46,627 bases of DNA from Nitrospirota bacterium (lineage in GTDB: Bacteria; Nitrospinota_A; UBA7883; JACRGQ01), in contig JAJRYD010000050.1 in the NCBI GenBank assembly GCA_024275955.1, positions 1-46,627 on the forward strand, given 5' to 3'. Positions within the stretch are counted from its first letter, which is position 1. Each line of letters opens with the position of its first letter. Made by a program: the position numbers and the translations under genes. Of the stretch, positions 24,639 to 33,433 are shown piece by piece. The notes under the pieces were generated by a model that was given only the letters and a program-made list of their open reading frames with translations, had not been told where the DNA came from and did no database searches.

Positions 24639-25678
24639 AGTTTTTCAATCTCCTCCATTAAAGCTCTGTACAGGTTTTCTTCAGTTTCCTTTCGTATGAT
24701 TTTCCCGCTTCTAAAAATCACGCCGTATCCATCACCGCCCGCTATCCCTATGTCGGCTTCTCTCGCTTCTCCGGGACCGTTTACAACACAGCCCATAATA
24801 GCAATCTTTATCGGCTTTTTTAGTTTTGCCATCTCTTTCTCAGCTTTTTCCGCGATTGTAATAAGGTCTATCTCGCACCTGCCGCAGGTGGGACAGGAGA
24901 TAATTTCCGGAGAAATTCTTCGTAAGTCTAAAGCTTTAAGAATTTCATAGGCAGTTTTAACTTCAAGAAGAGGGTCTGCCGTAAGAGATACCCGAATAGT
25001 ATCGCCAATCCCCTGGGAGAGTAGCATACCTATGCCTATTGCCGATTTAATAGTTCCAGAAAAAGCGGTTCCAGCTTCGGATATTCCTACATGCAGTGGG
25101 TAATCTACTTTTTGAGACAGCTTTTTGTATGCCGCCACTGTTTTTGCGATATCCGAGGCTTTTATCGAAATTTTTATAAGGTCGAAATTCAGCCGCTCAA
25201 GTATGGAAACATGTTCAAGCGCGCTCTCTATCATCGCGTCAACAGTAGGCCCGCCGAACTTATTTAGCTTCTCTTTTGATATAGACCCTGCGTTTACGCC
25301 TATCCTTATCGGAATTTCCTTTTCCATCGCCGCTTTTACGACCTCTTCCACCTTCTTTCGTGATCCGATATTACCGGGATTAAGGCGCAGGCCATCTGCC
25401 CCCGCTTTGATAGCCGCCAGTGCCAGCTCGTACTTAAAATGAATGTCGGCAATTAGGGGAACGGAACTTTTTTTCTTTACCTTTTCAAAAACATCAGCCG
25501 CTTTCTCATCTGGAACCGCCAGCCGCACTATTTCACAGTTCGCTTCCTTCAACGCTGTTATCTGGGCGAGGATAGCTTTTTCGTCGTGCGGGGAGCAGTT
25601 AAGCATCGACTGCACAGAAATAGGCGAACCGCCCCCTATAGGAATATTACCGACAAAAATGCGTTTTGTTTTTTTCAT
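24635..25678 (-). CDS. ispG: 4-hydroxy-3-methylbut-2-enyl diphosphate synthase
   Basis: A 347-residue IspG (GcpE). The N-terminal TIM-barrel portion includes VQSMLN and LIADIHF, and a C-terminal iron-sulfur domain has cysteines in SCPTCGRCEIDL and CVVNGPGEA. It carries out the penultimate step of the MEP isoprenoid pathway, reducing MEcPP to HMBPP with a 4Fe-4S cluster. It lies in a minus-strand run after queD (43-bp gap) and overlaps proS. Confidence 0.96.
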   Translation of the reverse strand: MKKTKRIFVGNIPIGGGSPISVQSMLNCSPHDEKAILAQITALKEANCEIVRLAVPDEKAADVFEKVKKKSSVPLIADIHFKYELALAAIKAGADGLRLNPGNIGSRKKVEEVVKAAMEKEIPIRIGVNAGSISKEKLNKFGGPTVDAMIESALEHVSILERLNFDLIKISIKASDIAKTVAAYKKLSQKVDYPLHVGISEAGTAFSGTIKSAIGIGMLLSQGIGDTIRVSLTADPLLEVKTAYEILKALDLRRISPEIISCPTCGRCEIDLITIAEKAEKEMAKLKKPIKIAIMGCVVNGPGEAREADIGIAGGDGYGVIFRSGKIIRKETEENLYRALMEEIEKL

Positions 25679-25721
25679 TTAAAAGATATTCTACTTTAAA
25701 ATCTGTCTACTGTCGCCGCGT

Positions 25722-26081
25722 TTACTCAATATAGGAAGCGCTGGACGATGAAGTTTCGTAGACCGTGACGCGGGTAGGGGATACAGGCAGGCTTTTTTTT
25801 AGCTTTTCGAAAAACCATTTAGCCAGATGCTCGGCGGTTGGGTTTAGTTTGGTAAACGGTTCAACATCGTTTATCAGTTTATGGTCCAGCATTAATTTTG
25901 CTTCTTCAAGCTCGGCGTTGACATCGGCAAAGTCGATAACCATTCCGATATTATCCAATTTTTTGCTGGCGAAAGTAGCCTCTACTACCCAGTTGTGTCC
26001 ATGAATTTCGGCGCAAGGGCCTTTATGCCCCACCAGTTTATGGGCGGCGGAGAATTCTGTTTTTACGGCAACTTCAAACAT
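25722..26081 (-). CDS. queD: 6-carboxytetrahydropterin synthase (QueD/PTPS family)
   Basis: A 119-residue PTPS-fold protein. It shows the zinc-binding histidines (HKLVGH and HGHN), the catalytic cysteine in GPCAEIHGHN, a LDHKLIND segment, and VYETS near the end. This matches QueD, which makes 6-carboxytetrahydropterin for queuosine tRNA modification. A pyruvoyl-tetrahydropterin role is less likely in bacteria. Its start overlaps the Hsp70-like stop by 1 bp. Confidence 0.9.
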   Translation of the reverse strand: MFEVAVKTEFSAAHKLVGHKGPCAEIHGHNWVVEATFASKKLDNIGMVIDFADVNAELEEAKLMLDHKLINDVEPFTKLNPTAEHLAKWFFEKLKKSLPVSPTRVTVYETSSSSASYIE

Positions 26082-27559
26082 CAGACGGTAGCCCCGTTTT
26101 CATCACTTTTTGCAATTTCCCTGTCGATACGGATAGAACGGCCCGCGCCGGTAGCCTTATCGACAGCAGAGACAGAGAGAATGCCGTTAACGTCTATATC
26201 AAATGAAACTTCTATTTTAGGCTCGCCTTTGCCGGCGATTTCGATACCGCCGAGAATGAAACGGCCTATCTCTAAATTCTCGGTAGCCCTGTTGGAGTTT
26301 CCCTGCAGTACCCGTAGCTCGACTTCCTCTTGGTTGTCTACCACAGTGGAGAATATTCTTTTGCAGGTTGCCGGTATAGGCCTGTTCTTTTCGATTAGCG
26401 GTTCCGAATCGCCGCCGTCTATTTCTACGCCTAAGGTAAGCGGTATCACATCTACCAGAACCATGTTTTCAATCTCGCCGCTTATTATCGCTCCTTGAAT
26501 AGACGCGCCCAGCGCGACGCATTCCACAGGGTTTATTCCGGCAAGAAGTTTTTTGCCGAACTCTTTTTCGATGGCGTTTCTAACAGAAGGGATTCTTGTC
26601 GAACCTCCAACCAGCATTATTTTGTCTATGTCGGCTTTTTTCATATCGGCGTTCTGGAGTGTTTCACCTGCAAGCGTTATTATTTTTTTAAGCATTCGGT
26701 AGATCATCTTGTCGAGATCTTCCACTGTGTACTCTTTTTCAAGGTGCATCGGGCCATTCTCGTCGGCAGTAATAAACGGGATGCTAAGTTTGGAGCTTGG
26801 AGAATCGGAAAGTCTTATTTTAAGTTTTTCCGTTTCGTCCTTTAGTTTTTGCATTGCCATTTTGTCATTAGAGAGGTCTACCCCTCGTGCGGCTTTAAAG
26901 TCTTTCAAAATATCGTTAAGCAACAGGCTGTCTATGTCGTCGCCTCCCAGATGATTATCGCCGCCGGTAGCTATTACCTCAAAAACTCCGCTCGAAATAG
27001 TAAGGACGGATACATCAAAGGTTCCTCCGCCGAAATCGAATACAAGCAGGTTTTGTTCTTTCTCCTGATCTATTCCGTATGCCATCGCGGCCGCCGTCGG
27101 TTCGTTGATGATACGAAGCACGTTCAGGCCGGCTTCCCTGCCTATTTTTTGGACAGCTTTTCTTTGGAGGTCGTTAAAGTACGCAGGTACCGTTATCACC
27201 GCGTTGGTCACAAGGCAACCAAGAGCCTTTCCAGCTTCGCTGACCATTTTTTTTATAATGACAGATGCCATCCGCTCGAACGACCATGCTTTGCCGTCGA
27301 TAGTTACAGAGCTACCGTTGCCGATCGTTCTTTTTATAGAGCTAAAGGTTCTCTCAGGGTTTAGTACCGCCTGTTTTTTCGCGTAGATTCCGGTAATCGT
27401 TTCACCTTTTCGTGAAAAGGCAAGGATGGTCGGCGTAATGACATTTCCGTTATCTATCTGGAGAAGCACCGGAAGACCGTCTCTGACAAACCCAATGGCC
27501 GAAGTGGTAGTCCCAAAGTCTATACCGACTACAGTCTCTTTTCTCTCTGAATTTCCCAT
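26081..27559 (-). CDS. Hsp70-family chaperone lacking the C-terminal lid
   Basis: The 492-residue protein has a complete Hsp70 ATPase domain (GIDFGTTTSAIGFV, phosphate loop DFGGGTFDVS, adenosine motif GGSTRIP) and a beta-sandwich substrate-binding domain (residues ~380-480, EVELRVLQG, FDIDVNGILSV). It ends there. DnaK and HscA are normally 610-640 residues with an alpha-helical lid, which is missing here. The stop is natural, with queD overlapping. It probably binds peptides with fast exchange or serves a specialised role. It is not the housekeeping DnaK. No dnaJ or grpE is adjacent. Confidence 0.85.
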   Translation of the reverse strand: MGNSERKETVVGIDFGTTTSAIGFVRDGLPVLLQIDNGNVITPTILAFSRKGETITGIYAKKQAVLNPERTFSSIKRTIGNGSSVTIDGKAWSFERMASVIIKKMVSEAGKALGCLVTNAVITVPAYFNDLQRKAVQKIGREAGLNVLRIINEPTAAAMAYGIDQEKEQNLLVFDFGGGTFDVSVLTISSGVFEVIATGGDNHLGGDDIDSLLLNDILKDFKAARGVDLSNDKMAMQKLKDETEKLKIRLSDSPSSKLSIPFITADENGPMHLEKEYTVEDLDKMIYRMLKKIITLAGETLQNADMKKADIDKIMLVGGSTRIPSVRNAIEKEFGKKLLAGINPVECVALGASIQGAIISGEIENMVLVDVIPLTLGVEIDGGDSEPLIEKNRPIPATCKRIFSTVVDNQEEVELRVLQGNSNRATENLEIGRFILGGIEIAGKGEPKIEVSFDIDVNGILSVSAVDKATGAGRSIRIDREIAKSDENGATV

Positions 27560-27634
27560 GGTGGGTGTCAGTCTACAGAACCAGCTTTAATTAGCCAAGA
27601 AGGAAGGGCGAAAAAAGAATGGTATTGAATCTCT

Positions 27635-27973
27635 CTATGAAAGATTCTTTACCGCTTCGTCTTCATCCGTAAAAACCTTGAAAAGACGGGTAAGGCCTAC
27701 AGTTTGGAGAACATTTTCAACCGCCGCGTTGGGGCTGATAAGCGCAAAGCTACCCTTTTTAGAGAGTATCGTTTTGTAGATAGATACAACAAAGCCGACA
27801 CCGGCGGAATCTATTATTCCGACTGTCGATAGGTCTATAAGAAATTTGCTTGTTTCAGCTTTTTCAAGGTCGGCCTTAATGGTTTCTCTTATTTCGGCAA
27901 GATTGTTAAAAACAATATCACCGTCAATTAAGAAAATAGTAACATCTTCAACAACTTTTGCTCCACACTTCAT
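27635..27973 (-). CDS. STAS-domain anti-sigma factor antagonist-like protein
   Basis: A 112-residue single STAS domain with the phosphorylatable serine in IIDSAGVGF (Ser56), as in SpoIIAA/RsbV-type anti-anti-sigma factors. Such proteins control an anti-sigma factor by reversible phosphorylation. No anti-sigma kinase or phosphatase is in the window, so the partner is unknown. It sits 75 bp upstream of the Hsp70-like gene on the same strand. Confidence 0.85.
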   Translation of the reverse strand: MKCGAKVVEDVTIFLIDGDIVFNNLAEIRETIKADLEKAETSKFLIDLSTVGIIDSAGVGFVVSIYKTILSKKGSFALISPNAAVENVLQTVGLTRLFKVFTDEDEAVKNLS

Positions 27974-28106
27974 AACCAGTAACTACCTCTCAAAATAAGC
28001 CGAAAATGTTCCGCAGGCTTAGTATAACCCTGTCGTTACAGCCGACCCTCATTCTACATAAAAATAGGGTATTAGCCAAGCCAAATTTATATTTTTTGCA
28101 TATCAC

Positions 28107-29285
28107 CTAAGCCGGAGGTCTGCCGCCAAGTTTTACAACGAAACGTTCTAACCTTTTAAGCCCTTTTTCTATCTTTTCTGGCGAAGTGGTGTAGCTAAAA
28201 CGTAAAAAACCTTCACCAGCTTTCCCAAAGTCGATACCTGGCGTAACCGCTACCTTCGCATCGTTCAGTATTTTAAATGCCAGGCGGTAAGAGTCGCTAT
28301 CTAAAAATCGGCATGAAGCAAAAACATAAAAAGCACCGGCAGGCTCGGATGGTATTTTGAACCCTATCTGCCTTAGTCCATCAAGCATCAGTTTTCTTCT
28401 TTCGGCATAGATGGCCCTCACTTTACCTAGCTCTTTTTCCGGTATCTTCAGCGCCGCTATAGCCGCCTGCTGGGCTATCGAATTGGGTGAAATCTGAAAG
28501 CTCTGCTGAATCTTTTGCATAGGCCTTATAAATTCTTTTGGCGCGATAACATATCCGATTCTCCATCCGGTCATTGCGTACAGCTTCGAGAAACCGCCAA
28601 GCACGAATCCTTTATTGGTGAATTCAAGGAGGGAGTACGACCTCTCTTTGCCGTAAGAAAGGCCGTGATATATTTCGTCAGAAATTATGACGGGGCCAAG
28701 CTTTGATATCTTTTTTATGCTGTCGGGCTTTAGTACCGTGCCGGTAGGGTTTGAAGGAGAGTTAATCAATATCGCTTTTGTTTTGGCGTTAATCTTCTTT
28801 TTTACATTTTCAGGTATAAGCTGGAAGCTCTCTTTCTCGTAAAGCTTTACCAATACCGGCTTGCCGTCTAAAAATGTTATGTAGTTCGGGTAGCAGGAGT
28901 AATGCGGCGTACCTAGTATCACTTGGTCGCCTCGGTTAAGGAGGGCGGCAAATGTTAAAAAAAGGGCGGCCGAAGAACCGTTCGATACGATAATCTGTTC
29001 CGGCTCTACTTTAACTCCATACCTCTTTTTATATTTTCGGCAAATTTCCTTTCTTAACTCAAGAACCCCCATCGAATGGGTGTATTTGGTAAAGCCGTTT
29101 TTAATCGCGTTTATACCGGCAGTGCTTGCCGCTAAAGGTGTTTTAAATTCCGGCTCTCCAACTTCAAAGTGGATAATCTCTTTCCCTTTTTCCTCCAGTG
29201 TTTTGGCATGTTCGAGAATGTCCATCACCTTAAAGGATGTTATTTGCGTAGATTTTTTTGAAGCGGTTAGAGGTTTTTTATTCAT
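28107..29285 (-). CDS. PLP-dependent aminotransferase, class I/II
   Basis: A 392-residue fold-type I aminotransferase. It has the SNGSSAALFL pyridoxal-phosphate loop, the INSPSNPTGTV signature, VIISDEIYHGL and the lysine region GFSKLYAMTGWRIGY, plus a C-terminal arginine segment LRFSYTT. The sequence is close to aspartate/aromatic aminotransferases. The exact amino acid cannot be told from sequence. It overlaps rsmE by 4 bp and is the last gene of the thiC-rsmE-aminotransferase operon. Confidence 0.88.
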   Translation of the reverse strand: MNKKPLTASKKSTQITSFKVMDILEHAKTLEEKGKEIIHFEVGEPEFKTPLAASTAGINAIKNGFTKYTHSMGVLELRKEICRKYKKRYGVKVEPEQIIVSNGSSAALFLTFAALLNRGDQVILGTPHYSCYPNYITFLDGKPVLVKLYEKESFQLIPENVKKKINAKTKAILINSPSNPTGTVLKPDSIKKISKLGPVIISDEIYHGLSYGKERSYSLLEFTNKGFVLGGFSKLYAMTGWRIGYVIAPKEFIRPMQKIQQSFQISPNSIAQQAAIAALKIPEKELGKVRAIYAERRKLMLDGLRQIGFKIPSEPAGAFYVFASCRFLDSDSYRLAFKILNDAKVAVTPGIDFGKAGEGFLRFSYTTSPEKIEKGLKRLERFVVKLGGRPPA

Positions 29286-30016
29286 CGCTCCAGTCTGCCG
29301 AAATGATAGCTAACGATAGAGAGTACCGCGACGCAGGCTGTTTCGGCACGCAGTATAAGAGGGCCGATTCCGGCGGTCTTGAAGAGAGACATTCTAAGCT
29401 CCTCAACTTCCCTAGCTTCCAGCCCTCCTTGCGGCCCAATCAGGACGATTACAGAAGAAGGGGAGTCTGCCGAAGAAAGGGCGCTGTTAAGCGAGAGATT
29501 TATTTCATCTTCCCATAGCACCACTTTCAGGTCGGCAGATGGTAGCTCTGATATCGGCATAGGGTCGCTAAGCTTCATCGGTACGCCTCTTCCAGACTGT
29601 TTGTAAGCTTCATGGATGATTTTGTTAAGTCTTTCCATCTTGTTGGGGGATATCGACCGCTCAAAAGACTTTTTTGTAATGACAGGGATAAGATTGTTGC
29701 ACCCTAGCTCAACAGCTTTTTGGGCAACCAGTTCCATTATTTGCGGTTTGCTGATTGAAAATGCCAGAGTGATATCCGGCTTTTTAAGCTTTGACGAAAA
29801 AGGGCCGCCGGTTATCCTCGCGGAGATAAAATCTTTTTCTACAGCTTCGATAGTAGCTTCGTAGATTAGAGCGTCCGGTGTCGACAACCGCAGTTTGTCG
29901 CCTTTTTTTTGGCGAAGCACCGTAGATATATGTCTCGCGTCGCTACCACTTATTGTAACTTTCCCGCCGACATTGGCGTCGGCCATTGCATCTTCTTCTA
30001 AAGGCCAGACTCTCAT
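29282..30016 (-). CDS. rsmE: 16S rRNA (uracil1498-N3)-methyltransferase
   Basis: A 244-residue SPOUT-class RsmE. It contains the RHISTVLRQKKGDKL N-terminal PUA-like domain, AFSISKPQIMELVAQKAVELG, and the knot motif VLIGPQGGLEAREVE plus LGxxILRAETA-like C-terminus (GPLILRAETACVAVLS). It methylates U1498 of 16S rRNA. It is tightly packed with thiC upstream (4-bp overlap) and the aminotransferase downstream. Confidence 0.94.
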   Translation of the reverse strand: MRVWPLEEDAMADANVGGKVTISGSDARHISTVLRQKKGDKLRLSTPDALIYEATIEAVEKDFISARITGGPFSSKLKKPDITLAFSISKPQIMELVAQKAVELGCNNLIPVITKKSFERSISPNKMERLNKIIHEAYKQSGRGVPMKLSDPMPISELPSADLKVVLWEDEINLSLNSALSSADSPSSVIVLIGPQGGLEAREVEELRMSLFKTAGIGPLILRAETACVAVLSIVSYHFGRLER

Positions 30017-31299
30017 TTGGCGGTTTCGCTTAAATCCCCATGTTTAATCGCACAAAGCGCGCTACACATAGTGCAGACAGATTCATCTTCGGGCGAGGAA
30101 CTTTCTCTATAGGCGGTAGCTTTTGTAGGGTCGATAGAGCGTTTAATCTGTCCGGCCCAATCTAGCTTTTTTCTTACTCGTGCCATCTGGTTGTCGGCAT
30201 CCATTGTTCCGTTGCCCAGCTTTCCTATATCGGCGGCATGAGCCGCTATCCTCGCGGCAATAACACCTTCCCGAATATCGTCGGCGTCTGGAAGCCTTAG
30301 ATGCTCGGCAGGTGTAACAACGCAGAGGAAATCTGCCCCAGCGCGCGCGGCTATGGCTCCGCCTATTGCCGCCGTTATATGGTCGTACCCGGGGGCTATG
30401 TCTGTTACCAACGGCCCTAAAACGTAGAAAGGGGCATTGTTGCAAAGCCTTTTCATAAGTATGATATTAGCTTCAATCTGGTCCATCGGCATATGGCCCG
30501 GCCCTTCTATCATCACCTGCACGCCAGCATCTTGCGCCCTTTGCGCAAGCTCTCCAAGGATAATCGTTTCTTGAACCTGCCCACGGTCTGTAGCATCGGC
30601 AAGACAGCCGGGCCTTAGCCCGTCACCGAGGGATAGGGTCATATCGTACGCTTTCGCAATTTCAGTAAGCTTGTCGTACTGCTCGTACAAAGGGTTTTCC
30701 TCGCCACTGTATTTTATCCACTTGGAGGTTATCGCCCCGCAGCGGCTTACTATATCCAGGATGCGGCCCTCTTTTTCAATCCGGCCTATAGATTCTTTCG
30801 TAACTCCGCAGTGGACGGTAATGTAGTCGACACCATCTTTTCCATGTTGCTCTATCACTTTAAAAAGAGTGTCGGCGGTAAGGTCTTCAAGCCGGTCGCC
30901 GCCTTCAACTACATCGCATACCGCTTGATAGATTGGAACCGTCCCAAGAGGTACGGTAGATTTTTCGATAATGCTCTTCCGTATCGCTCTAATATCACCG
31001 CCGGTAGAAAGATCCATTACCGTGGTAGCTCCGGCGTCTATCGCCGCCTTTAGCTTTAGCAACTCGTTGTCTATATCTCTGTCGTCTTGCGAGGTGCCGA
31101 GGTTGGCATTCGTCTTTGTTTTCATCATCCGGCCTATGCCGATAGCATCGAAGTTCCTGCCTTTGTTGTAAGGGATTACTGCCGAGCACTCCTCAACAAG
31201 CTGGCGGACTTTTTCAGGCACTAGATTCTCGTCTTTAGCAACCTGTTCCATTTGCTCGGTTATATTGCCGTTTTTTGCAGATTCTAGTTGAGTGGTCAT
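30013..31299 (-). CDS. thiC: Phosphomethylpyrimidine synthase ThiC (or ThiC-like)
   Basis: A 428-residue member of the short ThiC form without the extra N-terminal domain. It shows the conserved GIGRMMKTKTNANLGTS, AGATTVMDLSTGGDI, SLGDGLRPGCLADATD and IEGPGHMP motifs and a C-terminal radical-SAM cysteine cluster spaced CX2CX3C (CTMCSALC), rather than the CX2CX4C of long-form ThiC. ThiC converts aminoimidazole ribotide to the thiamine pyrimidine. The paralog BzaF, which makes 5-hydroxybenzimidazole for cobamides, is a real alternative. I see no thiamine-pyrophosphate riboswitch in the leader. A promoter, an operator-like palindrome and a leader hairpin lie at 31321-31432. Confidence 0.82.
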   Translation of the reverse strand: MTTQLESAKNGNITEQMEQVAKDENLVPEKVRQLVEECSAVIPYNKGRNFDAIGIGRMMKTKTNANLGTSQDDRDIDNELLKLKAAIDAGATTVMDLSTGGDIRAIRKSIIEKSTVPLGTVPIYQAVCDVVEGGDRLEDLTADTLFKVIEQHGKDGVDYITVHCGVTKESIGRIEKEGRILDIVSRCGAITSKWIKYSGEENPLYEQYDKLTEIAKAYDMTLSLGDGLRPGCLADATDRGQVQETIILGELAQRAQDAGVQVMIEGPGHMPMDQIEANIILMKRLCNNAPFYVLGPLVTDIAPGYDHITAAIGGAIAARAGADFLCVVTPAEHLRLPDADDIREGVIAARIAAHAADIGKLGNGTMDADNQMARVRKKLDWAGQIKRSIDPTKATAYRESSSPEDESVCTMCSALCAIKHGDLSETAK

Positions 31300-31320
31300 T
31301 TAGTCTCCTTTTTCTTCTCA

Positions 31321-31343
31321 ATCCGGCCGTCAATATGCCGGAT
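31321..31343 (-). promoter_or_regulatory. Hairpin in the thiC leader
   Basis: ATCCGGC (31321-31327) and GCCGGAT (31337-31343) form a perfect inverted repeat with 9-nt spacer, 12 bp upstream of the GGAG ribosome site (~31305-31308). It would fold in the thiC mRNA leader. Confidence 0.4.
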
Positions 31344-31376
31344 AAGTAAATCAATATACGAACTTTATAAAACTTG

Positions 31377-31435
31377 ATTCGATGAAATCGAATACCAACC
31401 GTATTATCACGTCAAAGGTATCTTTTCGTCAAAGG
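31377..31435 (-). promoter_or_regulatory. Promoter and operator-like palindrome of thiC
   Basis: On the minus strand TTGACG (complement of 31427-31432) is separated by 18 bp from GATAAT (complement of 31403-31408), a plausible sigma-70 promoter. Just downstream, at the expected start point, ATTCGAT-gaa-ATCGAAT (31377-31393) is a perfect palindrome suited to a repressor. CGTCAAAGG occurs twice, at 31410-31418 and 31427-31435. Confidence 0.45.
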
Positions 31436-31448
31436 AATAAAAGCTTTG

Positions 31449-31559
31449 CCGGCATGTTAAGCGGTAGACAGCTCTGACTAAAGGAGGCAAGGGAGCTGAT
31501 AAAAGGCATTTTTACTATCGCCTTTAACCTGTGGCTAACAGCATGCCGGAGCCGCTACC
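31449..31559. other. Structured intergenic element with nested stems
   Basis: CCGGCATG (31449-31456) pairs exactly with CATGCCGG (31542-31549), extendable by two pairs. Inside lie CAGCTC (31469-31474) with GAGCTG (31493-31498), and AAAGGC (31502-31507) with GCCTTT (31520-31525). AGCGG (31460-31464) can also pair with CCGCT (31552-31556) just outside the main stem, forming a pseudoknot. It does not look like a tRNA, attC site or known riboswitch. The sequence from 31560 to 32150 is very AT-rich and holds no gene I can support. Confidence 0.4.
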
Positions 31560-32151
31560 ATTAAAAAATTCTTAATGTTAAAAAAATATAGCTCTAGATT
31601 TCTTCGATGCCAATAGCAATCCTAAAAATAAAAGCTAAAATTTAAAATAAAATAAAATCAAGGAAAACAATGTGATTTAAGCCAAATATGACAATGTATT
31701 TCATGGCTAGATCATCTGGGCTTGCAATTTCCTTACAGTAAATGTATCATCCCCTCAAGATTCAATAATTTCACTACCTAAATATTTGAAATTAGTTAAA
31801 AAAAATTAGAACTATTAATTAAGCCTTGAAAATAAACAAGTTATAGTAGATTAGATTTTGGAAGTAGATAATAAGCGAGTATTAAAATTAATATTAAAGT
31901 ACTGGTAGTCTGTTTTGGTAATTGGTAGTATATTGATTTTATGCGTTTTATTTAATGCGCTTGCTTGGTTTAAATGCAGGGGTGTTAAGGGGGCATTGCT
32001 GGAGTAAAAAGATAAATAAAGGAGAAGACTTGAACAAAAAAAAGAACATTTGCGCTTGCGGTTTCCACATCTTGTTTGCTGTTTATCGGCAGGAGATAAC
32101 GAAGTCGTTCAAAAAATATGAGCTAAACACACTTTTTAGGAGGAAATAACT

Positions 32152-32898
32152 ATGAAAACAAAAATTGCCCTACTTGGAATAACCTTAATAGCCTTTTTTG
32201 CCATGATTGACACAGCCCACGCTACTCCATCGACGCAGATATGGATTCCTTCAACAGATATCCAAGGTTTTAAGTCTTTGCACTTAGGCGTAGATAATTA
32301 TAACACTGTGGGCAAGAAGTCGGCAGACGGTGGGCATGCATTCCCGACAAATTACGGGTTAACGGTCGGAGTAATTCCATCAGAGACTATCGGCGTTGAG
32401 GTTGGCATAGATATAAGAGAAGCATCGGATGACCCGAATTATTTTAATGCGAAAATAGGCATTGATGAAGGTAAATTATTTGATTCTTCTCCAGCATTAG
32501 CTTTTGGTGGCTATGAGTTTGGCACTAATAGTAATGCCAATGACTACAATATACTTTACGGCCTTGCCGCGAAGACATTTGAAGATTTCGGCAGGATCTC
32601 GTTTGGGTACTATTCCGGTAATGACAAACTGCTTTTGGATAAAAACGGCAAAAAAGACGCGTCGGGTCTATTAGCTTCTTGGGATCGCTCTCTTGGCGAT
32701 AAGTTCTGGGTAGCTATCGACTACATGGGCGGTAAAAACGCTTATGGGGCTACTAGTTTCGGCGTATCTTACGCGCTTTCGGATAAATCGAGCTTTATAG
32801 TCGGCTACGATATATTCACTGAAAAGGATTTGGATAACGACGGCGTTAATGACAACGCCGACACGATGACGTTCCAACTGGATGTCGATCTTTTTTAA
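32152..32898 (+). CDS. Putative outer-membrane beta-barrel protein next to glnB-amtB
   Basis: A 248-residue protein with a signal peptide (cleavage after AHA, residue ~24) and a strong AGGAGG ribosome site. The mature part is made of alternating, glycine- and aromatic-rich strands and ends FQLDVDLF, with the terminal phenylalanine typical of outer-membrane barrels. A DLDNDGVNDNAD loop (residues ~225-236) resembles a calcium-binding motif. It is likely a small porin, perhaps letting ammonium or nitrite reach the periplasm. I do not recognise the family. Confidence 0.65.
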   Translation: MKTKIALLGITLIAFFAMIDTAHATPSTQIWIPSTDIQGFKSLHLGVDNYNTVGKKSADGGHAFPTNYGLTVGVIPSETIGVEVGIDIREASDDPNYFNAKIGIDEGKLFDSSPALAFGGYEFGTNSNANDYNILYGLAAKTFEDFGRISFGYYSGNDKLLLDKNGKKDASGLLASWDRSLGDKFWVAIDYMGGKNAYGATSFGVSYALSDKSSFIVGYDIFTEKDLDNDGVNDNADTMTFQLDVDLF

Positions 32899-32921
32899 AC
32901 AATCATGAATAGTTTAGGTTA

Positions 32922-33056
32922 ATGACTAATCTTAAGAGGGTGCTTTCTGATTATTTTCAGACGAAGTTCGCGCATGATTATCATCGAAAGCTACAGGAAG
33001 TTTTCGAGGATAAAGATGGTAAAGCCAATAAAGAGGCTAATACAGATGGGCAGTAG
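32922..33056 (+). CDS. Possible 44-residue small protein
   Basis: A short open frame (MTNLKRVLSDYF...TDGQ), strongly charged and probably helical, lies between the outer-membrane protein and glnB. The ribosome site is weak (TTAGG with short spacing), so it may not be translated. Confidence 0.3.
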   Translation: MTNLKRVLSDYFQTKFAHDYHRKLQEVFEDKDGKANKEANTDGQ

Positions 33057-33076
33057 AACTCACTTACAGTTTCTAG

Positions 33077-33432
<356 letters not shown>

Positions 33433-33433
<1 letters not shown>

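Noticed and set aside
31449-31559. Integron attC site
   Set aside because: A GTTAAGC box is present, but there is no proper inverse core (RYYYAAC) and no integrase or cassettes nearby.
31300-31560. Thiamine pyrophosphate or cobalamin riboswitch before thiC
   Set aside because: No CTGAGA...ACCTGATCTGG core, and no B12 box, could be found on the minus strand.
31955-32149. A 64-codon open frame before the outer-membrane protein
   Set aside because: No family match and a poor start. A signal-peptide-like stretch (KKRTFALAVSTSCLLFIG) occurs one frame over but stops quickly, so it is at most a gene remnant.
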